Shown: positions 16,626 to 24,925 of the stretch, one piece after another | Numbering within the stretch: position 1 is the stretch's first letter | How the letters are laid out: each line of letters begins with the position of its first letter | NCBI GenBank assembly: GCA_040905045.1 | Contig: JBBDSH010000091.1 | Location: 16,870 to 80,869, forward strand | Source: JBBDSH01 sp040905045 | Lineage (GTDB): Bacteria; Pseudomonadota; Gammaproteobacteria; Eutrophobiales; Eutrophobiaceae | DNA length: 64,000 nucleotides | Reading direction: 5' to 3' | Made by a program: the position numbers and the translations under genes | Notes under the pieces: generated by a model | Databases searched by the model: none | What the model was told of the DNA's origin: nothing | The model's input: the letters and a program-made list of their open reading frames with translations, nothing else

Positions 16626-17851
16626 TTTTTCGCGTAACGCTTCTCGACGTAATCGTCAACGATTTGCCGGAATTCCTCGGCAATATTTTCGCCACGGAGC
16701 GTCGTCACCTTTTTACCGTCGATAAAGACCGGCGCCGACGGCGCCTCGCCCGTGCCGGGCAGGCTGATGCCGATGTCCGCGTGCTTGCTCTCGCCGGGAC
16801 CGTTGACGACACATCCCATGACCGCCAGGTTCATCTCTTCCACGCCGGTGTACGTTTCGCGCCAGACAGGCATCTGGCTGCGCACGTAGCCTTGGATATT
16901 ATCCGCCAGTTCCTGAAATACGGTGCTGGTGGTGCGGCCGCAACCGGGACAAGCGGTGACCATGGGTGTAAAAGAGCGCAGACCCATGGTCTGCAAAATC
17001 TCCTGGGCGACGATGACCTCCCGGGCCCGATCGCCGCCGGGTTCCGGTGTCAGGGAGATGCGGATGGTGTCGCCGATACCCTCTTGCAGCAATACCGCCA
17101 GTGCGGCGGTGGAAGCGACGATGCCTTTCGAGCCCATGCCCGCCTCGGTCAGGCCCAGGTGCAACGCGTAATCACAGCGGGCGGCCAGATCACGGTAGAC
17201 ACTGATCAGCTTCTGAACGCCGCTGACCTTGCAGGACAGAATGATGTGATCCCTGGGCAAACCGATTTCCTCGGCCTTTTCCGCGCTGGTCAGGGCGGAC
17301 ACGATCAGCGCCTCCTGCATGACCTCATCCGCCTCCTTCGGTTCGGGCAGGCCGGCGTTTTCGTCCATCATGCGCGTGGCCAGTTCCTGATCCAGACTGC
17401 CCCAGTTGACGCCGATGCGCACCGGTTTATCGTATTCGATGGCCTTTTCGATCATGGTGGCGAACTGGCTGTCTTTCTTGCGGCCGAAACCGACGTTGCC
17501 GGGATTGATGCGGTACTTGGCCAACGCACCGGCACAGTCCGGGTATTTGCTGAGGAGTTGATGGCCGTTGTAATGGAAATCCCCGACCAGGGGCACCGTA
17601 CAGCCCCACTGGTCCAGCTTTTCCCGGATGGGCGCCACAGCGGCGGCGGATTCCTCGTTATTGACGGTGATTCGCACCAGTTCGGAACCGGCTGCCGCCA
17701 GTTGCTGAACCTGCCGTGCCGTGCCCTCGACATCGGCTGTATCGGTATTGGTCATGGATTGCACCACAACCGGGGCGTCACCGCCGATGGTAACGGCGCC
17801 GACCCTGACACCGACACTGCGACGCCTTGGTATTTCCTGCCTGTTGGTCAT
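16613..17851 (-). CDS. ispG: 4-hydroxy-3-methylbut-2-enyl diphosphate synthase (IspG/GcpE)
   Basis: Penultimate step of the MEP isoprenoid pathway: reductive conversion of methylerythritol cyclodiphosphate to HMBPP using a [4Fe-4S] cluster. It has 412 residues. Cluster ligands are visible as C-x2-C in TACPGCGRTTS and a third Cys in VMGCVVNGPGE; the N-terminal barrel begins VGAVTIGGDAPVVVQSMTNT. It supplies the isoprenoid units needed for the hopanoid pathway as well as quinones. Its final three residues and stop come from a heptamer repeat. Confidence 0.96.
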   Translation of the reverse strand: MTNRQEIPRRRSVGVRVGAVTIGGDAPVVVQSMTNTDTADVEGTARQVQQLAAAGSELVRITVNNEESAAAVAPIREKLDQWGCTVPLVGDFHYNGHQLLSKYPDCAGALAKYRINPGNVGFGRKKDSQFATMIEKAIEYDKPVRIGVNWGSLDQELATRMMDENAGLPEPKEADEVMQEALIVSALTSAEKAEEIGLPRDHIILSCKVSGVQKLISVYRDLAARCDYALHLGLTEAGMGSKGIVASTAALAVLLQEGIGDTIRISLTPEPGGDRAREVIVAQEILQTMGLRSFTPMVTACPGCGRTTSTVFQELADNIQGYVRSQMPVWRETYTGVEEMNLAVMGCVVNGPGESKHADIGISLPGTGEAPSAPVFIDGKKVTTLRGENIAEEFRQIVDDYVEKRYAKKSEA

Positions 17852-18135
17852 GAAATAAACTGCCTTGTGAATAATCTTGATTGCGGTGGGAGTCTAACCG
17901 GCGCATAAACCGTGTCAAGCCGGACCCGGATGCTGCAATCTTACACCGGTTTTATGCCGGGATCGTCCGGAAATTCACCACCTGAACAGCGGACCCGCAC
18001 CACCGGCGGGCACCTGAGCAGACATGGTTACAGCGGAATCCGCCCGCATACATCGGCGGGACCGCCATACGCCGCCGCGACCCGGACGCGGTGCGGGAGG
18101 AAAAAAAAACCATTGCATGCCATACTATCGCGGTT

Positions 18136-18654
18136 ATGAAAAATCAGAAAAACAGTTATAACAGGGAAGAATTGCTCGCATGCGCCAGAGGTGAACTCTT
18201 CGGTCCGGGAAATGCCCAGTTGCCGTTGCCCAACATGCTGATGTTCGATCGCATCACCGAGATCAACGATCACGGTGGCAGTGGCGGCAAGGGTATCATG
18301 GTCGCGGAACTGGATATCAATCCCGATTTATGGTTCTTTGAGTGTCACTTCCACGGTGATCCGGTCATGCCGGGTTGTCTGGGACTGGATGCCATGTGGC
18401 AGATGGTCGGCTTTTTCCTGGGCTGGACCGGCGCACCCGGTCGCGGTCGCGCCCTGGGCTCGGGACAGGTAAAATTCAGCGGCCAGGTTACGCCGCGGAA
18501 TAAACTGGTCCGCTATACTATCGATATCAAGCGAATCATCCGGCGCGGTCTCATCATGGGCGTGGCCGACGGGATCATGGAAGTGGACGACAGGACGATT
18601 TACACAGCCGGCGATCTCCGCGTAGGCTTGTTTCAGCAAACAGAAAACTTTTAA
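18136..18654 (+). CDS. fabA: 3-hydroxydecanoyl-ACP dehydratase/isomerase FabA
   Basis: Dehydrates and isomerises 3-hydroxydecanoyl-ACP, the branch point for anaerobic unsaturated fatty acid synthesis. It has 172 residues, the family length. The catalytic His is in ECHFHGDPVMPG (residue 71) and the Asp in CLGLDAMWQMVG (residue 85). The ATG at 18136 matches the family start; an upstream ATG at 18091 would add 15 unrelated residues. fabB begins 24 bases after the stop, in the same operon. The preceding 284 bases (17852-18135) contain no gene and presumably the promoter. Confidence 0.95.
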   Translation: MKNQKNSYNREELLACARGELFGPGNAQLPLPNMLMFDRITEINDHGGSGGKGIMVAELDINPDLWFFECHFHGDPVMPGCLGLDAMWQMVGFFLGWTGAPGRGRALGSGQVKFSGQVTPRNKLVRYTIDIKRIIRRGLIMGVADGIMEVDDRTIYTAGDLRVGLFQQTENF

Positions 18655-18678
18655 TTCGTCTTGGGGGAAGAACCAGCT

Positions 18679-19902
18679 TTGAAAAGAGTGGTCATAACCG
18701 GTCTGGGTATCAAGTCCAGTATCGGAACGAACAAACAGGAAGTGATCGATTCCCTGGTCAACGGCCGCGGCGGCGTGGAATTCTGTCAGGAATACGCGGA
18801 TCTCGGATTCCGAACCCATGTATACGCCCCCGTCAAACTGGATCTGGATGCGATTATCGATCGCAAACAAAAGCGTTTCATGGGCGATGCAGCCGCTTAT
18901 GCCTATCTGGCCATGCAGGACGCCATGCAAGACGCCGGGCTGGACAGGGATGCCGTTTCCGATCCCCGTATCGGCCTGATTGCCGGCAGCGGCGGTTCTT
19001 CCACCGCCAACATGATCGCGGCCGCCGATATCATGCGCGAGAAAGGCGCAAGGAAAGTGGGACCGACCATGGTGCCGCGCGTCATGGCCAGCACCTGCAG
19101 CGCCTGCCTGGCCGTTGCCTACGGCATCAAGGGCGTCAATTATTCCATCAGTTCGGCCTGCGCCACCAGCGCCCACTGCATCGGCAATGCCTGTGATCTG
19201 ATCCGGGACGGCAAACAGGATATTATATTTGCCGGCGGCGGCGATGAACTGCACTGGAGCGGAACACTGCTATTCGATGGCATGGGTGCCCTGTCCGCCA
19301 AATTTAACGATGATCCCGAGCACGCCTCGCGGGCCTTCGATGCGGACAGGGACGGCTTCATCATCTCGGGGGGCGGCGGCATCCTGGTACTGGAAGAACT
19401 GGAGCACGCCCGGGCACGCGGAGCGAAGATATACGCGGAGGTCGTCGGCTACGGTGCCACCTCCGACGGCCTGGATATGGTCAAGCCCTCCGGTGAAGGC
19501 GCGGCGCGCTGCATGCGCATCGCCCTGGAGAATGTCGACGGCCCGGTGGACTACATCAACGCCCACGCCACCAGCACCCCGGCCGGAGACGTGGCCGAAC
19601 TGTCCGCCATCCGGGATGTATTCGGTGAGGACATGCCCGCCGTCAGTTCCACCAAGTCCTTGTCCGGGCATGGTCTCGGCGCCGCCGGTGTCAATGAGGC
19701 CATCTTCTCACTGTTAATGATGGAACAGGACTTCATCTGCGCCTCGGCGAACATTTTCAATCTGGACAAGGACGCCGAGGGCGCCCGCATTGTCAAAGAA
19801 CGCATCGACAACGCCGGGCTGAAGACCGTCATGTCCAACAGCTTCGGTTTCGGCGGCACCAATGCCACGCTGGTGTTCAGGAGACTTGCGAGTGAGGAGT
19901 GA
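18679..19902 (+). CDS. fabB: 3-oxoacyl-ACP synthase I FabB
   Basis: Elongates cis-3-decenoyl-ACP and other acyl-ACPs; works with FabA. The chosen TTG at 18679 gives 407 residues beginning KRVVITGLGIKSSIGTN after the initiator, aligning with FabB of E. coli, and is preceded by GGGGGAAG; another in-frame TTG at 18661 would add six residues. The Cys-His-His triad is visible: Cys161 in SSACATSAHC, His296 in INAHATSTPAGD and His331 in SLSGHGLGAAG. The last residues (ASEE) and stop are encoded by GTGAGGA repeat units, so the natural C-terminus may have been replaced by repeat sequence. Confidence 0.94.
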   Translation: MKRVVITGLGIKSSIGTNKQEVIDSLVNGRGGVEFCQEYADLGFRTHVYAPVKLDLDAIIDRKQKRFMGDAAAYAYLAMQDAMQDAGLDRDAVSDPRIGLIAGSGGSSTANMIAAADIMREKGARKVGPTMVPRVMASTCSACLAVAYGIKGVNYSISSACATSAHCIGNACDLIRDGKQDIIFAGGGDELHWSGTLLFDGMGALSAKFNDDPEHASRAFDADRDGFIISGGGGILVLEELEHARARGAKIYAEVVGYGATSDGLDMVKPSGEGAARCMRIALENVDGPVDYINAHATSTPAGDVAELSAIRDVFGEDMPAVSSTKSLSGHGLGAAGVNEAIFSLLMMEQDFICASANIFNLDKDAEGARIVKERIDNAGLKTVMSNSFGFGGTNATLVFRRLASEE

Positions 19903-20130
19903 GGCGTGAGGAGTAAGGAGTGAGGAGTGAGGAGTAATCTTCCATTATGCCAGAGAACTTCCCCGTCCGGATCAAAGTCCGTAACAGGCTCCGTGTTTAC
20001 CGAGTATCCACAAGTTGTTTTATCTGAGCCTGATGCCGGATAACCGCCACGCGGTTTCCCGCATAACGGAGTTCTCTTTACTCCTCACCCCTTACTCCTC
20101 ACTCCTCACGCCTCAGGCCTCGCGTCTCAC
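19892..20130. repeat. GTGAGGA heptamer arrays, inverted, between fabB and antiporter
   Basis: Six tandem units of GTGAGGA and one-base variants (19892-19933) face about seven units of the reverse type, TCCTCAC and variants (20079-20130). The segment between contains a degenerate REP-like core, TCCGGATCAAAGTCCG (19969-19984), and a second REP-like hairpin (20033-20064). The fabB stop codon lies in the second unit of the left array. The right array ends nine bases before the antiporter start, so no separate ribosome site is visible. Confidence 0.75.
20033..20064. repeat. REP-like palindrome, copy 3
   Basis: ATGCCGGATAACCGC pairs imperfectly with GCGGTTTCCCGCAT. It is related to the hairpins at 1428-1462 and 16491-16523, and like copy 2 it is enclosed by inverted heptamer arrays. 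Confidence 0.6.
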
Positions 20131-20139
20131 GGAATAACC

Positions 20140-21972
20140 ATGGAGATATCCACCCTCACCGCTCTCGCCGTCATCGGCATTCTCGGCATCGCCTGCCAGT
20201 GGCTTTCCTGGTGGCTGCGCCTGCCGGCCATTCTGCTGCTGTTGCTTGTGGGCATCCTCGCCGGTCCGGTTACCGGACTCATCAATCCCGACGCCCTGTT
20301 CGGCGATCTGCTGTTTCCGCTGGTGTCGTTGTCCGTCGCGGTCATTCTGTTCGAGGGCAGCCTCACACTGAAATTTGAAGAAATCCGGGGACTGCGCAAG
20401 GTGGTCCGCAACCTCATCAGTATCGGTGCGGTGATCACCTGGCTGATTACCGCCGCCGCCGCGCATTTTATCCTGGGATTCAGTCCGGACCTGGCCCTGC
20501 TTTTCGGAGCGGTGGTGGTGGTTACCGGACCGACAGTCATTATCCCCATGCTGCGGGCGGTCCGGCCCAATGCCGACATTGCCAACATCCTGCGCTGGGA
20601 AGGCATTGTCATCGATCCCCTGGGAGCGCTGTTATCGGTGCTGGTATTTGAATTCATCATTTCCAGCCAGATAGGGGACGCGCTCGGCCATGTACTCCTG
20701 ACCTTCGGGCGCATAGTCCTCATCGGCTTTATCATGGGTATTGTTTTCGCCCACATACTCGGCTTTATCCTGCGCCGCCATTTGATTCCGGAATACCTTC
20801 GTAATGTCCTCGCTCTGACACTGGTATTCGGAGTCTACGCCGTTTCCGACATGGTTGAACACGAATCGGGACTGCTTGCCGTAACCATCATGGGTATCGC
20901 GTTGGCGAACATGAAGAATACCGATATCTCGGACATTCTCGACTTCAAGGAAAGTCTCAGCGTGTTGCTGATTTCCGGCCTGTTTATCATACTCGCCGCC
21001 CGTCTTGAGGGCGGTGTGCTTCTCGATATGGGCTGGCCAGCCTTGCTGTTACTGGGCGCCATCATGTTCCTGTCCCGCCCGATCGCGGTATTTGTTTCCG
21101 CACTGGGTTCCGATCTGAACATCAGGGAGAAGCTGATGATCGCATGGATCGGACCGCGCGGTATCGTCGCGGCGGCCATTTCCGCCGTATTCGCTCTCCG
21201 GCTTGAGGAGGCGGGACTGGAAGGCGCTGAATTGCTGGTCCCGGTAACCTTCCTGGTCATCATCGGCACCGTAGTTATACAAAGTGTCACGGCCAAACAC
21301 CTGGCGCAATGGCTGGGTGTGCGGGAACCGCCGCCGCGTGGCGTTCTTATCACCGGGGCGGGTATTGTTTCGCGAACCATCGGCAAGGCCCTGCAGGAAC
21401 AGGGCTTCAAGGTACTGCTGACCGACAGCAACTGGGAAAATATCTCTCTGGCCCGCAAGGAGGGTCTGGATACCTACTACGGCAATCCGGTTTCGGAACA
21501 TGCCGACCGCAATCTTGTTCTCGTCGGTATAGGTAATCTGCTGGGTATGTCGGGAAGCACCCATCTGGATTCCCTGGCCGCGCAGAAATACAAATCGGAA
21601 TTCGGTGCCCGGCATATCTATGAACTGGTATCGGCCCGTGACAAAAATACTCCGGAGAAGCACCAGGTCTCGACCCGGCATCGCGGACGACAGTTGTTCG
21701 CGGATGACATCAACCACGCCACAATCGCAGGCTGGCTCAGAACCGGCGCCAGAATTGATACGGCTCAATTAACCGAGGACCATGATTTCCAGGCCTATCT
21801 GAATGACCATTGGGATCACTGCATACCCCTGTTTGCCGTTGACCCGAAAGAACATTTGTACTTTTTTACCGTCGACGAGGAATTAATACCGGAAAGCGAC
21901 TGGAAGGTAACCAGCCTTATACTGCCGGAACACGAAACCTATCAGCGCCGAAAAGCGGAGCAGAATGAATAA
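20140..21972 (+). CDS. Na+/H+ (CPA1-type) antiporter with C-terminal RCK/TrkA-N domain
   Basis: A 610-residue cation:proton antiporter. About a dozen membrane helices fill residues 1-390; the family stretch VVTGPTVIIPMLRAV and the later IGPRGIVAAAISAVF are visible. From about residue 400 a cytoplasmic Rossmann-type RCK domain starts (VLITGAGIVSRTIGKALQEQ), which in relatives senses nucleotides and gates transport. The C-terminal 150 residues are soluble. Ion preference (Na+ or K+) cannot be read from the sequence. The ATG at 20140 follows the heptamer array without a clear ribosome site. Confidence 0.88.
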   Translation: MEISTLTALAVIGILGIACQWLSWWLRLPAILLLLLVGILAGPVTGLINPDALFGDLLFPLVSLSVAVILFEGSLTLKFEEIRGLRKVVRNLISIGAVITWLITAAAAHFILGFSPDLALLFGAVVVVTGPTVIIPMLRAVRPNADIANILRWEGIVIDPLGALLSVLVFEFIISSQIGDALGHVLLTFGRIVLIGFIMGIVFAHILGFILRRHLIPEYLRNVLALTLVFGVYAVSDMVEHESGLLAVTIMGIALANMKNTDISDILDFKESLSVLLISGLFIILAARLEGGVLLDMGWPALLLLGAIMFLSRPIAVFVSALGSDLNIREKLMIAWIGPRGIVAAAISAVFALRLEEAGLEGAELLVPVTFLVIIGTVVIQSVTAKHLAQWLGVREPPPRGVLITGAGIVSRTIGKALQEQGFKVLLTDSNWENISLARKEGLDTYYGNPVSEHADRNLVLVGIGNLLGMSGSTHLDSLAAQKYKSEFGARHIYELVSARDKNTPEKHQVSTRHRGRQLFADDINHATIAGWLRTGARIDTAQLTEDHDFQAYLNDHWDHCIPLFAVDPKEHLYFFTVDEELIPESDWKVTSLILPEHETYQRRKAEQNE

Positions 21973-22076
21973 ACTCTGTGATTAAGTTCACAAGATAAAG
22001 AGATTCGACGGTATTCGCATGACAAGTTGAGATTCCCGTCACAGCAAATCGCCCGGCAGTTCTCTATTATCAGAAT

Positions 22077-22164
22077 CGCAAGATGTGAGTAACCTCCCTG
22101 ATCTTGCGCCCGGCTCTGCTCATCAGCCCTCTTCCCCCAACGAAGGAGCAACCGGGCCTTTTTT
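22077..22164 (+). terminator. Two-hairpin structure ending in a T-run: terminator or small RNA candidate
   Basis: Starting about 100 bases after the antiporter stop: a first hairpin with perfect 8-base arms CGCAAGAT (22077-22084) and ATCTTGCG (22101-22108), then a second stem GCCCGG (22108-22113) with CCGGGC (22152-22157), extended inward by GCTC/GAGC and followed by TTTTTT. TATTAT at 22065-22070 could be a -10 box placing a start near the first hairpin, but no good -35 is seen. At minimum this is a Rho-independent terminator for the antiporter gene. Confidence 0.55.
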
Positions 22165-22169
22165 AAATA

Positions 22170-22297
22170 AGTAACCCGACATCGTTCTATTGAACACGCT
22201 GTGAATACTTCCATGTACGCTCGACGGCCGCATCTCCCGGATCAAGTCCGGGACAGGCTCTGCGGCCGACGGTTCCATAGAACGATGTCGGGTTACT
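22170..22297. repeat. Inverted-repeat element with perfect 21-base arms and REP-like core
   Basis: Bases 22170-22190 (beginning AGTAACCCGACATCG) are the exact reverse complement of 22277-22297. The core contains GTGAATAC, then GGCCGCA...TGCGGCC arms around CCCGGATCAAGTCCGGGACA. The GTGAATAC and ATC(C)CCCGGATCAAGTCCGGG parts are shared with the element at 63534-63688, but the arms are unrelated to it. Confidence 0.7.
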
Positions 22298-22319
22298 GAC
22301 AATCAGATCAGTAACTCGC

Positions 22320-23102
22320 CTATCGCATCCCCCTGGCCTTTTTAATCTCATCGTAGGCGCGCTGGATTTCCTGGGACCGTTCCGTAGCCGCTTCAATCAT
22401 GTCGTCCGGCACGCCCTGCCCCATCAGTTTGTCTGGATGGTATTGATTCATAAGCTTGCGATAGGCCTTCTTGATCTCCGCATCACTGGCATTTTCGTCG
22501 ACACCCAGGGCCTGATAGGCCAGTTCCAGATTGCCCGCAGCGCCGGGCTGTCCGCCCCGAAAACTGTCCTGCGCCCGTATCATCCGGATCAATTGTTCAA
22601 AAGCGGCCGACGAGATCCCCAGTCGCGACGCAACCTGCCGCAGAACACGTTCTTCGCTTTCATCCAGGCGGCCGTCCGCCAGAGCCACATTGACCAGATA
22701 GACCAGCAGCATCTGAATCAGGTTGGGCCGTCGGCCGCATACAGACAGAAATTCCTGTAACTGTGCGTCCAGATCAAAATCCGGTTCCGCGCCCTGCTTG
22801 AACAGGCGGATGGCCTCGCGGCGATGCTGCGCAGTCAGCCCCATGTGCGCCATGAATTGCTCGGTCTGCCGGATCTCGTCTTCGGAAATGCGGCCGTCGG
22901 CCTTGGCGAGATGCCCGAGGGTTCGGAACACGGTCATGAAAAAACTCTCCTGGATCCTTTGCCGTTGCTCCGGCGTACCGCCCATCTGTGCAATCCGATA
23001 ACCCCTATCAAACAGATGGCCGACAAACAGCCCCAGCAAGGCGGGCAATATTCCGCCCATGCTGTATCCCAACAGACCGCCGACGACTTTGCCGATAATC
23101 AT
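22320..23102 (-). CDS. djlA: DjlA-type membrane-anchored DnaJ co-chaperone
   Basis: A 260-residue protein with the DjlA layout: an N-terminal Gly-rich transmembrane segment (VVGGLLGYSMGGILPALLG), a TerB-like helical domain (about 55-170), and a C-terminal J domain with the HPD tripeptide in LMNQYHPDKLMGQG. It stimulates DnaK at the inner membrane face; in E. coli it is tied to envelope stress and capsule control. The gene stands alone, following a palindromic element. Confidence 0.92.
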   Translation of the reverse strand: MIIGKVVGGLLGYSMGGILPALLGLFVGHLFDRGYRIAQMGGTPEQRQRIQESFFMTVFRTLGHLAKADGRISEDEIRQTEQFMAHMGLTAQHRREAIRLFKQGAEPDFDLDAQLQEFLSVCGRRPNLIQMLLVYLVNVALADGRLDESEERVLRQVASRLGISSAAFEQLIRMIRAQDSFRGGQPGAAGNLELAYQALGVDENASDAEIKKAYRKLMNQYHPDKLMGQGVPDDMIEAATERSQEIQRAYDEIKKARGMR

Positions 23103-23263
23103 AAAATCAGATGATGAGTCACTGCCCCCGTTCGTACAAGATTAACGGAAGAATAGATAATCGAACGGGAACATGTTGAAAACAGATTCATGGATAACAA
23201 GTATGGAAATAACGGGATGTGAAAATGGAAAGCGGCTTTGAATCCGGCGGTAAAGCTTAATGC

Positions 23264-23587
23264 TTATGAAGCATGGGGTAGCGCGAAATCGATCACCTCG
23301 TTTTCCCGGGCAAATTCCGTTCTGATCCTGTCATCCGGACTGAGCTTGATAAGATACTGGGGCTTTTTATACCAGAGCGTGGTTCCGTGCCGGTTTAACC
23401 TGCCGGGCAAATCGACAACCACATAGACACCGGCACGAAGCTGCCCGAACCTGTCGTAACCTGCTATCCGGGCCGCCGGGCGGGCAATAGTACCGGTACA
23501 GCCGATGAGCCCGGGATTATAGTCGGCATTGACTACAAGAACGAGATCGCCGACGTCAAAATGCTGTGGTGGACTCTCCTCCTGCAT
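23264..23587 (-). CDS. Conserved-looking hypothetical protein, 107 aa
   Basis: Not recognised. The protein has beta-rich character in its first half (FDVGDLVLVVNADYNPGLIG, then CTGTIARPAARIAGYDRFGQ), as in small SH3- or KOW-like barrels, and a polar C-terminus. No signal peptide, membrane helix or catalytic motif is visible. The ATG at 23587 has a GAGGGG ribosome site, and codon use looks like that of its neighbours, so it is probably a real gene. It is flanked by djlA and a metallo-beta-lactamase-fold gene, both on the same strand, without tight spacing. Confidence 0.6.
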   Translation of the reverse strand: MQEESPPQHFDVGDLVLVVNADYNPGLIGCTGTIARPAARIAGYDRFGQLRAGVYVVVDLPGRLNRHGTTLWYKKPQYLIKLSPDDRIRTEFARENEVIDFALPHAS

Positions 23588-23703
23588 CTACCCCTCGTTC
23601 ATGAAACAACACAATAATAGTATAGCGTAAATATCCGCGGTTTGTCCCGGACCAGCGCGGCCTCACCCGGGTTCCAATGGAATTTCAATAATATACAGGG
23701 GAG

Positions 23704-24621
23704 TTATTCCCCCATCAGGCTGTTATAAACGATTTCCAGGAACTGCTCCGGGTTGATGAAACCGTTCCCCAGGGAGCTGTCGTAATCGGCATTGGGCTTC
23801 AGGGCCAGGACCTCTTCCAGACTTTTGCCCCGGTGGATTAGATCCTGAATGCGGTCGCGGACGGTTTTAAGCATGACCAGATAATCTTCCAGGTCGCTCC
23901 GGTCGCCCATAGGTCCATGCCCGGGAATGATCCTGGTGTCATCATCGACCAGCGCCAGGATTTTCTCCACAGCGGCGATCATCCCGTCAATGGAACCACC
24001 ACTGGAAATATCGATAAACGGATAATTGCCGTGAAACCAGGTATCGCCGGTATGCACGACATTGGATTCCGGGAAATGCACCACGCTGTCACCGTCGGTA
24101 TGCGCATGCGCCACATGAAAGACCCGGGTGTCCTCACCGTTGACATGAAAGGTCACATCATGGCTGAAGGAAATCACCGGCAGCGCCGCCTTCGGTGATG
24201 GCGGAACCTTCCGGTTCAGGGAACGGATAAAATTCTCCTGCGTCATGCGTTCATACACATTATCGTGGGCAACAATGACCGCGCCGGCCTTGCCGAAGTT
24301 CTCATTGCCGCCGGTATGATCGAAATGCCAGTGCGTATTAATGACGAACTTCACCGGTTTTTCCGAGATAGCCGCGATGGCCGCCTGGATTTTATCCGTC
24401 AGGGGCGCGAATTGATCATCGATGATATAGACGGCGTCACCCCCGGCGGAGACACCGATGTTGCCGCCCGCTCCCTCCAGCATATGGATGTTGCCTCGCA
24501 CATGATGGGTCTTGATCTCTATCTTGTCGAAGTCCAGCTGCTGGGCCGCAGTATTTGTTACAGGCAGAAACAGAATGACCAGGGCTATTAAACCGGAATA
24601 TTGTCTGATGGTATGGCGCAT
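23704..24621 (-). CDS. Exported metallo-beta-lactamase-fold hydrolase
   Basis: A 305-residue protein with a cleavable-type signal peptide (GLIALVILFLPVTNTAAQQ), so it acts outside the cytoplasm. The zinc motif H-x-H-x-D-H is visible in INTHWHFDHTGGNENFG, with further ligands in VHTGDTWFHG and IIPGHGPMGD. It resembles the broad MBL-fold family that includes B3-like lactamases and quinoprotein-linked hydrolases. Substrate unknown; beta-lactam hydrolysis is possible but not shown. The ATG has the ribosome site GAGAGGAAG. A relic of another gene overlaps its upstream region. Confidence 0.85.
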   Translation of the reverse strand: MRHTIRQYSGLIALVILFLPVTNTAAQQLDFDKIEIKTHHVRGNIHMLEGAGGNIGVSAGGDAVYIIDDQFAPLTDKIQAAIAAISEKPVKFVINTHWHFDHTGGNENFGKAGAVIVAHDNVYERMTQENFIRSLNRKVPPSPKAALPVISFSHDVTFHVNGEDTRVFHVAHAHTDGDSVVHFPESNVVHTGDTWFHGNYPFIDISSGGSIDGMIAAVEKILALVDDDTRIIPGHGPMGDRSDLEDYLVMLKTVRDRIQDLIHRGKSLEEVLALKPNADYDSSLGNGFINPEQFLEIVYNSLMGE

Positions 24622-24631
24622 GATTCGGCTT

Positions 24632-24736
24632 CCTCTCGATGAGTGTTGTCATTGGAATATCGGTGATACCGGGTTGATAACCAAGCTGCTTAATCAGTGT
24701 GGTTAATTGACTGCGATGATGGGTCTGGTGATTGAA
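24632..24736 (-). pseudogene. C-terminal remnant of a DinB/YfiT-family protein
   Basis: The translation FNHQTHHRSQLTTLIKQLGY followed by QPGITDIPM is the characteristic C-terminal helix of DinB-like four-helix-bundle metalloproteins, including the NHQTHHR metal-binding motif. The rest of the gene is missing: immediately upstream (24739) the frame runs into copy C of the dispersed repeat, and no DinB-like sequence appears beyond it. The frame also lacks its own stop before the next gene. Loss by repeat insertion or deletion is inferred. Confidence 0.65.
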
Positions 24737-24738
24737 AA

Positions 24739-24860
24739 GGATCTCGCCAAGCACGCCGAGACCGCAAAGGAATCATGGATTTTTACCTCTTTGCGAGCTT
24801 GGCGTGCTTGGCGAGATCCACCATTACCCTTCCAGACGCCCACGAATTTTTCTGAAGAGC
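24739..24860. repeat. Dispersed GGCGAGAT repeat, copy C
   Basis: Long imperfect palindrome: GGATCTCGCCAAGCACGCC at the left, GGCGTGCTTGGCGAGATCC at the right, and a short AT-rich centre. It continues to the right with ACCATTACCCTTCCAGACGC, as in copy B. It directly abuts the DinB remnant. No REP-like core is nested in this copy. The rest of the gap up to 24925 holds nothing recognisable. Confidence 0.75.
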
Positions 24861-24925
24861 CATAATTCATGATAATCCATGACTCGTGAAGGTATCGGAA
24901 TAGTACCACTTTCCGGTCCGGGTTC

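Noticed and set aside
16586..17908. Long plus-strand frame (440 codons) opposite ispG
   Set aside because: It is the antisense shadow of the clearly conserved ispG.
16454..20130. Heptamer arrays as a CRISPR array
   Set aside because: Units are seven bases, directly abutting, without spacers, and no cas genes are present.
22110..22135. CTGATGAG on the minus strand, as in a hammerhead ribozyme core
   Set aside because: The second conserved GAAA strand and the three-stem layout are not present nearby.
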